Assembly (NCBI GenBank): GCA_018105865.1 | Contig: CM030845.1 | Location: 13,205,390 to 13,269,389 of the forward strand | Direction: 5' to 3' | DNA length: 64,000 nt | Source: Metaphire vulgaris | Taxonomy: Eukaryota > Annelida > Clitellata > Crassiclitellata > Megascolecidae | The notes under the pieces: generated by a model | Databases searched by the model: none | Told to the model about the DNA's origin: nothing | The model's input: the letters and a program-made list of their open reading frames with translations, nothing else | Position numbers and translations under genes: made by a program | In this document: positions 1 through 13,700 of the stretch, one piece after another | Layout: every line of letters starts with the position of its first letter | Position numbering within the stretch: the first letter of the stretch is position 1

Positions 1-59
1 ACTGCTCTCTTTCACAGTTTTTACTGACGGGAGTATCTAATCTTTATAATGAAATAACA
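1..59 (-). other. Start of Cav3 3' untranslated region
   Basis: Follows the TGA directly. No AATAAA is visible on the minus strand in these 59 bases, so the poly(A) site is outside the window. Confidence 0.7.
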
Positions 60-1714
60 TCAGTGCTTGTCACTTGAAAGGAATTCGTCGCTGTCAGAAA
101 TTGCCTGCATTCTACCGATTTGTGCACATCGACGCTGCCTTCCTCCTCCAGGCAGTACATCCAATCCATCAACTGAGACAGGTCGGCTGGATATGCTATG
201 TGAAGTCGGTGATTTCTGTACATGTGGAGTAGACAGAGCTACAGTCAAAGATAACGGCGTCAATTTCATTGATGAAAGAATTTTTTCCTGCCGTTCTGAT
301 GGAGGTGCTACCGCTAGAGCTTCTGCGTTTAGTGACACCGATATGCTGTCGGTCACTGATGCCAGTGGCGGAGAAGATGTACTAGAAGATGTTGTCTGTT
401 TTGTCGTCAATGAAAGAAAATTTGGCCTAGCTGGTGAAGCTAATGGTGACATAGGCTTGCATAAATATCTTGAATCATTTGTCTGTGCTTCAGTTGAACT
501 CTGAGATCTTGTTTCGTCTAAACGTTTCTTCTGGTTTTCAGTATACATTGCCAGCAACAAGCATTTGTCTGATTCTACAGGTAGTTGTGAATCTAATAAT
601 GATTCATAAAGAGCGGGTGAAGAACTTTGAATGCCTGTCAGTTTTAAATGTCCATCTGAACCCAGGGTGACACTACCTGATGCTTCATCAGACATTTTTG
701 GTTCAGCTAAAATAGGTGGATCCACCTTGTTGTTGTGTTCCGCTTCTAATTTTATTTCACTGCTTGAGCAGTCACTGTATGTAAGCAAGAGATCCTGATT
801 AAATTGTGTGCTGTTCTTCTTGATTGACAGGTTATGCATTTTGTTAGAGCTATTTGAACTTTCTTCTCCTTGGCTCATGCTTGACTCAACAGTGTATGTT
901 TTATCAAGACCAATCTTTTCATCGGTAACTGAATCTGTTGCAAGGGAATCTGATTTTTCCTGTGACTGATGCAACCTAGTGCAACTGATTTGCTTGTAAT
1001 CATTCAGTGACGAGGAGTCATTGCTTGTCTGTCTGGGATATGGATCAAACATGTTGATGTCCTCCAAGTCATGATGGCTTCGTGGACGAGGATGTGATTT
1101 CGACCTACTCAGGTGGGAACCCATGAGCAAAAATGGAGTAGAATTTGAGGAGCTGGCATCAGTCTGTACACTATGGAACTGTAGTGCAGAATCTTTCCAC
1201 AGACTGTTTGGATCTGGCCGAGCTGTGACACTAGATGAGCTTCTCTGCAACTGACATATTGGTTTGTCACTGCAAGGAGAGTGAGATTGAAATGCGGAAG
1301 CATTGAAAGGTTTCAAAAGCTCTGATCTACTGACACTTGATTCGTCTTGGGAACCCTGAGTCCAGCTGATGGAGGAGCGAGGGCTGAAAGCTCTTGAAAA
1401 GCATGGCATAAGTCCTATTGGTGTGGATGGAGTGAAAGCCAGGCCATCCACAGGGGACATTAATCGAGGAGTGCTGTCCGGTGTACTAGACTGGCTGACG
1501 GCATTCTGCCTCGATAACAGGCCTCTCTGTCCCCTTGATTCAACCATCCACTGCGGTGATCTGGCGATGTCCACTTGAGACGGAGGCTTTTTTGATTTGG
1601 TGTCTGCAATTGCAACTGATAAGGAGGAATTAGGAATCTTTAATGAAATGCATTCTGATAAAGACGATTGAGATGCTCTGTGTTCGGTGCCATCTGGAAG
1701 GAAAACCCTTGACT
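60..1714 (-). CDS. Cav3: Cav3 exon 33: C-terminal tail and stop codon
   Basis: A 551-codon terminal exon ending [12 protein letters not shown] and TGA at 60-62. It is rich in Ser and Thr with SP/TP sites ([20 protein letters not shown]), another SRQN motif ([13 protein letters not shown]) and a basic patch [14 protein letters not shown]. Near the end, [15 protein letters not shown] resembles the distal tail of vertebrate Cav3. No membrane segment or EF-hand is seen. The acceptor is GTTTATTTCAG, phase 1. The remaining 59 bases are 3' UTR without a polyadenylation signal in the window. Confidence 0.93.
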
Positions 1715-4700
1715 CTGAAATAAACACATTTAATTATAATCACCAAATGTATCAAAGCACGGCCAGATTAAAGAAACTGCCTTATCAGTAGCATTTTGAA
1801 TATTTGCATTCTTATAATTATATACATCACACTATAAGCTAAGAAATTCTAATATGCTACCCAATACTGGCCATATCTGTTACATTTCTTAATTTGTACT
1901 TCACTCTTTACCGAATGAAAGCCTTCTGGAAGTGACAGCTAAATGTAATAATTCATAATAAGAATCATGCAAGAAGACTTATAGTTGCAATTTTTGAAGG
2001 AAATAAAAAGAAATACAATGATAAATGTAAAAAAAACTAGGCTTACCTGTTCTTATGATTGGAAGTTGTAGCTGCTGATGACATGGAAAATGTGACGAGG
2101 TCATATTACCTGTTGACATGAAAGAAGTATTTCATTGGTTTTAATGTAGCAGCCAAATCATTCTGCTAAATTTCAAACATAATGGTACAAAAATTATAAA
2201 TCTTACTATTTATTTTTAGCATACTATTTCATTACATTAAATTTTCCATCTATGAGCAGAAGCATTAACAAACATTCTTGAATCTTGATTCAATGTCTGT
2301 GTGTGACATACTCTTTGACTTCATACCTCTTGGCTCCCTGCATGCTTAACATGATTCATTATTCTTCTTTATCAATTGCAATTGATTCCATGAATTGTCT
2401 TGTGTGCTTGAATCAGTATAGCTCTGGATGGTATATTATAATAAATTACAATCCATCTAAACCAGAATTTCTACTGCTGGAAATGCCATTGCTCGGCTAC
2501 TTAAAACAAAGTAAGATATAAACTGCTTTTAAATATTGGCTGCTGCTGCTATACAATGAATAATTCTTTTCCATGGCTGATCTGATCTGAGCCTCAAATA
2601 CTACTCTGATGTAGGTTATAGGTTAAAAGCACCCTTCCCGTAAATTCATGCAAGAATCATCTCTCACCTCACCTTGCCTCTGATCTAGTGGCATTACAGT
2701 TCAAAACCAGAAAGTAAACTAAAGAGGATGTTGTAAAGGGGGTTGACACTAACCAAATGGTGATTCACTTTGTTTTTCAGGACTCGGTGGACAAACATTA
2801 AACATGAAATTTGTTGGTAAAGATCCCTGTCGACTGACACTCATGTGAGAACCAGGCTGTAAATCAATTTCTTTTTGACATGTTGCTCCTTCTGTATTTG
2901 ATTTCTCTTCGTCATTGAGATCCTGGCACAAAATTTATTTCTTCTTAGTTAAATTCAGTGAAGGTTAGAAATTTCTGGACATTTTAATTGCCTCATTCAC
3001 TGTTGATTTTGGATGCTATATGTTCTGTTATACTCACTTGCAAATGTTCATAAAACAAGCTGAAATTTCTTTTTGTTTATAAATAAAAATATAGTCTGCC
3101 ATTATGATTTAGCCAACCATTAAATGGAGTAAGCAACTAACTGTGGCTCTTGCCATATTGTGAATCTTTCTTAGTTCATTATTTCGTGCTTCTTCCTCCT
3201 CCATTTCTTGTAAAACTTCAGCTTCTAGGTTTGCATATTCATCCATATGTTTATGTGACTCCTGTTGAAAAGGTCAGATTTGACAATTAAGAACTTGGGT
3301 CTAATATTCTCTTTCAAGGAAAACTGATTCACTGATATTTTAAAAGTAAGATAATCAAAATGTTACACTTTTGCTGCATATAAGCAACATTAAAATAAAA
3401 TTTACGGTAATTGAAATTTCAAATGCATGAAAATTTTGGCTGCATTCAGATCAATCACCATTAGCAAGATGTTCTGTTTCATGCAAAATAATTTTATAAA
3501 ATTTGGTCAAACTGCAAATTTGCTATTTTTGACTGGGAAGAAAATTTGGCTGAAAAATAGAATCAGGTCCAATCTTAATGTAAAATGTTATAAAGAGTAG
3601 AAGAGAAAATATTTCATGGAATAAAATGGTAGAATTACTGGATAAGAAAGTCCTAGATCAGACGAACACAGAAGCTAAGTTGTATGCAGTGATCAATTGT
3701 TCCAAAGGCAGTAAGGCTGACCACAATATAAAAAAAACAATGGGAGTAGGACAGGGGCTCACCTTTAAGTTAACCAATGAGAAGCAAATCCCTAACCCCT
3801 GGAGTTAAACAAATTGAATACAGGGTGCACATATGGCAGCAGCTAATTCTGAATTTCTGTGACCAGGGGATCCGGAAATGACCGCCTGTCTCTCAAGTGG
3901 CTCGTCAGAACAGCATCCCAGCCAACTGCACTCTTGCCTGTGCCTTAAACTTGCCACACCAAGAGGCACCCACCTCCAGGCTGGAAAAGACCTCCTGGCA
4001 GACCAGCAGATCGGGGGGGGGGGGCGATGGCCTAATGCCCTAACCTCTACAATCTTATATGAATGGCAATCTGCCATTGGCCACGGTCACATCACACATA
4101 ACGTGAGAATGGCAAAACGGACCTTTGCTCTCCAAACGATCTAATGAACGAGATCCAAAAATGGATTGAGTAGTCACTAGTGTGAGTGCTCCAAGAGTTA
4201 AGTCAAGTTGAAAGTTAAGATAAAAATCTTGCTTTGAGAGAGTGACAAAACTATTCATATTCCAACTACATGGCCTGGATAATGAGTGTTCTCAGCTTCC
4301 CCAATGAAATCCAATGCAGAGCTGGCAGAACTGAACAACTAACAGCCATATGTAGTATTATGTACATTGGAATAGATCCAGCACCATCAAATAGTATGAA
4401 AAATCTGGAACCCTTTGAAATAGAATGTACAATGAATAAAATCTGAAGCAAAGCTTTCCATAATTCCATAACGCTGTAAATGATATCTCACCTCTAAATG
4501 TTTCATTAAAACGGCAACGACAACATTCACAAGAACAAACTGAGCCATCAACACAAAAACTACAAAGAAAACTGGAGCAATGATACGGCTGACACAGCAG
4601 TTGTGAACACATTCATCCGAAGAGTCACAGTCATCCCGAAGAGTATCCTAAAACAAAATTAATATTTTGTACTATTGTAGAATTCTAGAGAACTTATTAC

Positions 4701-7700
4701 TTAGAGTCTTAGACAATGACTATCTTGCGAGGTTATTCCATCCTCTACCAGTAGCATCACAGCAGTTTGAAGCACATTTGAATTGCATGTGCTTTAACTT
4801 GCAGATGATCAAGTAGGCATAATATCACATGCTTTTAATGTGTGCCCTAGTAGCATGATTTATGAAATCATTATGCATGCGTGCCAAAAAATGTCTGATA
4901 ACAAATATTTTTCACAACTATATGTGACCCGCTGGGAGAAAAGGTACCATATGTGGGGTCCTTGAGTTACATATGCTGAATATATCGGGATTATATTAGC
5001 TCAGTCACAGCAAAGTTTTAGAGAAATATACTTGGTCATTTCAGAGATACCAGCATCCAAACATCATGCCTATCAAATTCAAAATTCTGAGAAATTGAAC
5101 ATTTATTATTGACGAAATTAAAGCGTTCAAAATTTTAAAACTATACAAGAGTTACGGATTAAATTTTATCTCAGTATTAATTGTCATATATGCAAACTAT
5201 CTCTAAAGTTTCTTCTGTAACTATTCCTAATTTATCAGTAGAAAATTGAAATAAATATACTAGAACACAGTCATTGAAAAAGGTACCAAAGTGGGATAGA
5301 TCAGGGCAGGACATAATAATATGGTTGTAATGTACAATCTAAACAAGCTATACGAACAAGCTCTAATAGAACACAATAAAACTTATAAATAATATTAATC
5401 AAGGTGATTATAAATGTAACATATGTAACGGAATGATGAAAAACAGAGAATGAGAAACTAGTGTTGTAATTCATAAATAGCAACACAAAATAAGATTAAA
5501 CTTCACTTTTAAGCAAAGAAACAAAAATCACCCGATATTGCAGATTTGTCAGCTGGTTCTAAGCTCATAGCCTACGTACCGGTATTCAAAATTTTTAAAC
5601 AATTAGTAAGTAAGCTTAAACAGAGCATCAAAGTCAGAAGCCCACTTATGGTACCTTTTAGCAATCTCAGTTTTAAAGCAACTTCTTTACTAAATGATGC
5701 AGGTTTGATTAAAAGACATAATCATTTAATTGTCTACACATCATACTGTCTAAAATACCAAAAAAGTCATTTTTGAAAAATTTTAGTTTTCAAGATAAAA
5801 ATGCAATTTCTCGCTAATCTGTGAAACCACTTATGGTACCTTTTCTCACAGCGGGTCACATATGTATTAATAACTAACCAACAACCAATTTCATGAACAT
5901 AATGCAAGATTGGGAGAATCTTTAAACCTAAATAGAATTGAATTTGTGACAGAGACAAACCAGCTTTAATGAACTGAAATATCAACCAGCATTAACCAGT
6001 TTTTCAAACACAGTCACTGACACTGGGTTGTAACTTTTCTGGAAAAATAGAATGCCCGGAATTATTCCGGAAATTTCCGGAAAAATGAAACTGGAAGTGC
6101 CGCTCGCATGTCCATAAAAACATTATATAGTGCTACAATCCTGACAGTTTTTAACAAATGCCCAACAAATGAATAGTAATAAATAGTAATAATGATAATA
6201 AAAAAATAATAGTAGATAGTAGTAATAGTAATAAATAGTCATAAATAATAATAAACATCAATAATAAATAATAATAATAATCAACTTTTCCGGAATTATT
6301 CCGGAAAAGTACCGCTATTTTTCCGGAAATTTCCGGAATAATTCCGGAGGAAATTTCCGGATATTTCCGAGCTCACATCCTACTGACAGTATATTTAGCT
6401 GAGTGCCAATAATATTGCTTCAAAAATGGCTATAATGGTATAACCATACAAAGCGAATATTCTTAAATATAAACCAGCAATAATAATCGGTTTAAGGGAA
6501 ATATTTTTATTGCAGTTGTAATAGTTTTAAAGTATTTTCAAAGAAATTTCACACCTGAATCATCCTAATGCAAGGTTTCTAAACGTCACTGAAGTATTAA
6601 CAATGTGGCAACCAACATAAGCTCTAGCCATTCTTGGCTGATGAGCACTTAAGGATTGGCATTGATGAGTAAAATAGTTCTCAGTAACATTATACATAAA
6701 AGCCAATATACCATATGGTTCCCGGAAGATTCGGTACCGGAAGATTCGGTACCGGAGAATTCGGTACCAAAACTTTACTTGTGGAAGATTCGGCACCGGA
6801 AGATTCGGTACCGGATAATTCGGTACCGGTTCGACATACACATAAGATGACGCCTCACCTGCTGCTGGTAATTGTCCGCTTTAACTGTTGCGCGTCATTA
6901 GCGGACACCAAGCGTTCAGGCGCGCTTTTGCTCCTCCCATCGACTTAATGGATGTAAACAGATTTTAAACTCGCAATACGTGCAGGGAACTTGAGCTGTC
7001 TAATGCGACCTTCTAGAAAAGGCCCAAAATAGATAGATATGCTACCGTAGACTCGGTAGTACGTTTTACATGTAAAGCAAGGCAGGGTTTAAGCTAGACC
7101 GTTTCCGGAGGGAAGATTGACCCGATTCAACGGCTCCCGGACCGCTCCCACCCGCCGTGCGATTACTATCGTAGCTTGTCGTTAGTTCCCTACCCCGCGT
7201 TAGAACGGTCTTATCCGCCCACCCCACGGGGGCAATAAGGTGACATGAGCCCCAGCGGGCCACGCGCACCCAACGGTACCGAATCTTCCGTGACCGGTAC
7301 CGAATTTTCCGGTACCGAATCTTCCGTCCCGAATCTTCCGTCCCGAATCTTCCGGTACCGAATCTTCCGGTCACCATACCATATACCCAATTAAATATTA
7401 CTTCCCCTTAAATTTAATTTCATATTTGCAAATACAAGAACTTCCCCTCAAAAGCAAATCATACCAAGACATACCTTCATGATTCCATTCCAATTGTCAC
7501 CAGTGGCAACACGAAACAATGTCAGGAAAGCCATTCCAAAATTGTGGAAATGAGCGTGTTTATCGAGGCCCTCGCACGGATGAGCATATGAGCATTCTAC
7601 AAAGAGCAAAGGCAGTAAAAACAGAACTTCAAAGGTGAATATTTTGCCAAAATTACTATTAGCCCTTTCATTGTGAAAATATGAATAATATCTGAATATC

Positions 7701-10700
7701 ATATTATGACAGCAAATAAAATATACAAAAAATGATAAAAAAGTAGTGACGATTCATCAACCCAATTTCTGGATGACGTCTTAGCCAAAGCAGTTAAATA
7801 CATCAGCATAGAACTAAGAAAGACTTCACCAACAAAAATTTTACATTAAATCAAGTATAGCAGCTGATGCTTACCTACTTTTCCAAAAAGCTCGACACCA
7901 AGAGCAGCAAATATGTAGAAAAGTAAGAAAAAGAGCAGGCCAAGATTTCCTACTTCAGGAAGTGCCTGCATTACTGTGTCCAAAAGAGCGCGGACAGATC
8001 GCGCCATCTTTAATAGCTTTAGCACTATCAGTAAACAAGAAAACAATGCCACAATTTCTACTGAAATCAACCAAGAAATCAGGCAACAATATAGATAAAT
8101 ACCAAAATATTCAAACTCTAATGTATGGTGTCCCGAGTCAATATGAAAGTCATAAAGAAGAATGCCAAGCTGGTTATTAATGATACTCCCTAGAAAAATC
8201 TGGAGTGTCACGCCCTTTACGGGGTGAGGGCCTCTCAGGTTAACGGCAGCGAAAATCCCTGCAAACCAATAGAAAAGATGATTCTTGACAACATGGAATG
8301 CATGGTAAAATACTAAGATGAGGCAAAAGAAGAAGAAAGGTCAAGATGTTTAATTATCTTTGGACAGAACAACACGAAATGGAAGGACAATGAAGATGTC
8401 TGCTGTATGACAATCACCGGAGGAACCAAGATGGAAGGAGCTGCCATCTTTTTGGATGAAAAACTACCAAGGCTGTTACAAAAGTATAGAGAGACTGGTG
8501 TAAAGAGGAACATCTACAGTAGGTTCCATTCTGCATTATTCATCAGAAGATCTATATAACTAAGCTGGATTTGCTAAATGAACTTCATTTCAATAAAAAT
8601 ATTAAAAACCCTGTTTATAAAATTTAAAAAACAAAAAAATTTGCAGTCAGACTTTTACCTCTGGCTATTCGTAAAACTCTCATAACTCGAATGATGGTTG
8701 GATTGATGGGAATCAATTTGGATTTGATTTCTTCTAGAACTATTCCAATAAGTGACAGTACAACAATTCCCACGTCCAGCTGGTTCCATCTGCGCAACAA
8801 CAAACACACAATTTTCTTGTATCTATTTTACTCCTTTAAAGCATCAATGTGTCTGATGTTTCTATTTCATTAGCAACATCCATTGCCATCCTAACTAGAT
8901 AAGAATGTAGGAACACAAAGTGTTACTCTAGACAAAGCTAAAGAATGAAGAAAAAATCTGATTATTACACATAGATTTCAATGCAATATATAACAAAACC
9001 ATGAGTTACTTGTCTTTTATATATCGAAGTAATCCAAGTGCAATGACTTTGGCAATTGCCTCCAAAATAAAAACTGAAGTGAAGAGAAAATTGAATATCT
9101 TCAGAGCAAAGTTGAGTTCCTGCAAATGCAACATCCTCAATTGTACAAAGGAATCTTGTTAGCACGAACCATGCTATGACTACTAAAATAAGTATTGCAA
9201 AGCTCTAGAGTAGAGAGTTCATTCAAAATTCCCAAGTACAGTCACATAGCTTCTATCCGAAAATCCATATAAAAGGAAATACAGATCTTGATTTTACTCA
9301 AATGCCTTTCATAGAATACAAACTCTGCTGCATGCTCATTCCACAATACCAAAGACAGTCCTTAGTAGAAATGGGTTTACTTTCACAGTCCCTTAAACTC
9401 AGGAAATTTAATTGCCTTCTGTATATAAATAGCAGTGCCGACTTAGTGCCGTGTATGCATACAGCAGGCTGTATATGTATGCAGAAGTGCCTCATTTCGC
9501 TACTTTACACCTTCAGCAACACCATCACAGCGAAAGGGTTAATAAATCTGCACTGCATGCAGATAAAATAACAAAGCTGCAATGTACAGTAATAGAAGTA
9601 ATGAGAGAATTTTAGTCTAACGTTAGGCATATTATGATATTCAATAGACATTGTCAAAACATTGATTCCAATGACGCAGGCAATCGCCAAGTCAAAGTAT
9701 TTGCTGCCAACGACTGTATGTAGCCAGAGTCGAGGTTTTGAATAATGTGACCAATATGGTGGTTGAAGCAATTCTGAAAAAATAAATGTAAATTTTAAAT
9801 ATATCTATGTAATGCTCTGATAGTAAAGAACTGATGTAGTTATTTGTGAGTGGTGATAAAATGAAGAAACACAATCATAATAACTCATAGCAAGACAGTC
9901 ACAGCAGTTGTAGCATAGTAGTTCTCACACAGGGCAGACCCTCCTTAATCATTTTAAACCTTGTGGCGAACCTAACTCCTGCAAAAAGAAGGGTTGACAG
10001 GGGTGATGCTTGAAATTGCTGGACACTTGTCCATTTCCTTTTTGGCCAAGATCAGTTATGTAGCTAGGACTGCATATTTGAAGTTCAAGAGCCAAATGTA
10101 ATCCCACTTTTCATGCAATCCCATCTTACCATTTTTCATTACAACCTTCTCAGATAATTATACCAAACATTTATTAAATTACTTCAAGCAAGGAAAACTA
10201 TGTGAAACATCAAATTACAAGTCATTCAATGTGATATAACTGCATGTTGACAAGGATGGAACAAAACATCATGTTGATTATGATAGAGAAGCCATGACCA
10301 ATGTGTGAACACTATCATTTTATTGCTTCTGGAGGCCTATTTGATATTGTCAGCTAAGAAAGTGAATTTTAAGAATAGATGATGAAATAAGAAACATTCA
10401 GAGGAATCATCAGAGTAACTTTTCCGTTTATGTTCCAGCTTCTTTGCATGTCGTGCTTCACGTCTGGCCTTTTCTTCTTGTTCTTGACTTTCACGACATT
10501 TGTGGAAATTTTCGACAACAACTCCAACAAACATGTTGAGGACAAAGAAACCGACCAAAAGCAAGAAGGAAATGAAGTAAACGAGGCACCATTCATTGTG
10601 ATTAGCTTGAGGCTGCACAGTAAAAAATAATATAAATGCCAAAAATGTATGCCGGCATCATTCTCTTTATTTAATTTACTTTTAACACTTGAAATGAGAC

Positions 10701-13700
10701 TGGCCAATTAATTATAAGCTATAGACAATTTTAAAACAGGCTACTTATCTAATCACGAATAAGCACTTTATCTATCTCGGTGACTAAACAAACAACTTAA
10801 CTTTTGATGCCCTGCCGGCAATAATTAATTACCAATTAAATAGAAAAACAGATGGTAGAAAAAATACTGCTCATGATGGTGAACCTGCTGATCCACTCCA
10901 ACTGCGTCTAAACCGGTGTACATGATATTCACCCAACCGTCTTTTGATGCCAGCACAAACAGTGCCATCAGTGCCTTAAAACAAAATAATGCCAAAAGTG
11001 TAATGTAATGTAATAAATGATTCTTATATATTTCAACTCAGAGGCATTGATGTCTTTAAAGTTGCTTGTTGAGAAAATGAGCCTTCACAATGAACTGAGT
11101 GTGGGAGTGAAAAGTGAGGTACGAGTAGATGGACTCAACCCATTCCAGAGAGAGGACCCAGTCACTCTGAATGACTGATGCTGGGTGATATAAACATCTG
11201 AATGATCAGGAGAGTGAAGCAAGTGGTGTTATGCAGTGGAAAATGGTGGTGAAAGAGTTCAGTGACGTAAGAAGGCGCCTGAAATGAATAATCAGAGATG
11301 TGACCAAGACAGTAAGTGGCAAGACCGAGACCAAGACCAAGACACTAACCATTAAGACCAAGACTCTGGAACGCGTTACCAGACAGTGTCACCAACGCTA
11401 CCAACTTGGAAACATTCACTAAGAGACTAAAAACGCACTTGTTCGGACACTCCTTTAATGCAATGTAAAGCACTCTTGACTCTATCCCGCTAGGACAATA
11501 GCACTATATAAATCAGCCTTTAACTAACTAACTAAGACATTAGGTGTCAAGACCAAGACAGTAATTTTAAACATCAAGAAAACAGGCAAAACATGATTCA
11601 CAAAATTTTTTATCAACATCAGCCATAAAATTATGAAAATTTGGCTTAGATATATCTATACAAACATATTATATTATTTATTATTCACGAAGGGTTGCAA
11701 CAGTGACAATCTCGTATAGCCCCATAATTCGGAAGACATCTACCACAGAAAACATTATTACTAACAGTGGAAAAACCCACTGTCTCGGTCTTGAATCGCA
11801 AGACCAAGACAGTAATGACGAGACCAAGGCCAAGACCGAGACACTGGCCAGCAAGGCCAAAGACCAAGACATTGAAAATACTGTATCGAGACGAGACAGT
11901 GTCTCGAGACGTCACATCACTGTGAATAACAGGACTGGACTGCTAACATACTGGTTGCAACAATAGAGAGTTCAAAATGAATTACAAAAACTACCGGTAG
12001 TCATGTGATGACTATGCCTCATAACATAGCTTACCGTAAATTCATAACATGTTTATTCACTTTTCTTGAGGAGGACACTTTTTGTCATAAGTCACATGGG
12101 AATGAAGTACCAAGGGCATTGAAAAAAATATATACACTGTGTATATAAACCATTCTGTTAGTTCCCCATTTCTAACAGAATGATCAAGAATGCAGAAATG
12201 AACTGGTCAAGAGGAATAGCAGGAGTCAGCAGAAAACAAAGAATAAGAAAGGAAACGATCAGAGAAAAGACAGAGCAAAAAGAAACGATACTCGATCAAT
12301 ACAGAAACGAAGTCTGAAATGATTTGTACTCTATTTCATTAATTATCATTAATCATCAACTAAATTGTACTCTATTTCATTAATTAAGTGTAAATTTTCT
12401 ATTATATATCATGATCTTAGCCTTACTGAAATTACTATTATGATGTTAAAATACTATTATGATTGTTATTATTTCTACTGTGATGTTAACATGAAATTAC
12501 TATTATGATGTTATTTTGCACATATTTGGAAAATAATCAACTGTTATTGGATTGGATTGGATTGGATTGGATTGGTTTGGTCATGTTGAAAGAATGAAGG
12601 AAGAAAGAATACCAAAGAAAGCACTATACAGCTATGTGGAAGGAAAAAGGAGAAAATGAAGACCAAGAAAAACATGGATAGAAAACTTAAAAGATGATGC
12701 AGAAGAAATGCAAATGAACTTCATCCAAATGACAAGAGAAGCAAGAGACAGACAGAAATGGAAGGAACTCATTCAGACCCATCGTCCAACCCAATAGGGA
12801 ATGACGGAAGAAAAGAAAGAAGAAAAAAGAAGTATATATAAAGGACATATGAATCACCATCAGAAGTAATTTTGAACGAATGTATTCCAACCCACAAAAT
12901 TTTGTGTTATGTAATTCAATTTAAATAACATAATTCTGTACATGCAATAAGAATTGTAATTCATTAAAAAATAATAACTAAAATCAGAATTTAAAAAGTC
13001 GGTGATTTCAATAAGAACTAATCAATGTCCAGCAAAAAACTCTAATATGCCTTAAGCACTCAATTGCCTACCTGTCCCAGGTTGTCAAAATTATATTTTG
13101 AGTTGGCCCATCTGTATGGTGGGCCTTTGTTGATACAATCTGATTTGTTGACAATATCACTGACATCTGGTCCTTCACAATGGTAAAATGTGCCTTTGAA
13201 TAACTGTTGAAAGAAAATATTGGACAATTAGGCCTAGATTGACAAAAACATATAACAAATACCAGTTTTAAAGAATTTTTTATATGTCAGCCAGATCATC
13301 AGAGTTTCTTACTTCTCGACGCAATGAAACATGCACTTTCTTACCAATTATGTAATTCAAACACTAAAGCATTTTTCCAGTGCCAAAATCTCATTAGCAC
13401 TAAATAAATTAACAAAATATCACATCACTCTACAACTACTGATAAAATAGAGCATTTTGAATATTGCATGTTTTGTCAGGTCACACGCCATTGTCGCTAT
13501 GCAGTGGTATATTGTGCAAATGGGTGACTGCCATTGTATGTTTAATGAAATTTATTGCTTGAAAAGAAAGATAAGTTTGTAAAACTAGGAAGTCCATTCA
13601 TGGCCTATACCAAATGATTTAAATGATAAAAATCAAATGGAAACGGTAGTAATTAACTTGCCTGGACACCAAGTATGCCAAAAATAATGAAAAACGTGCA

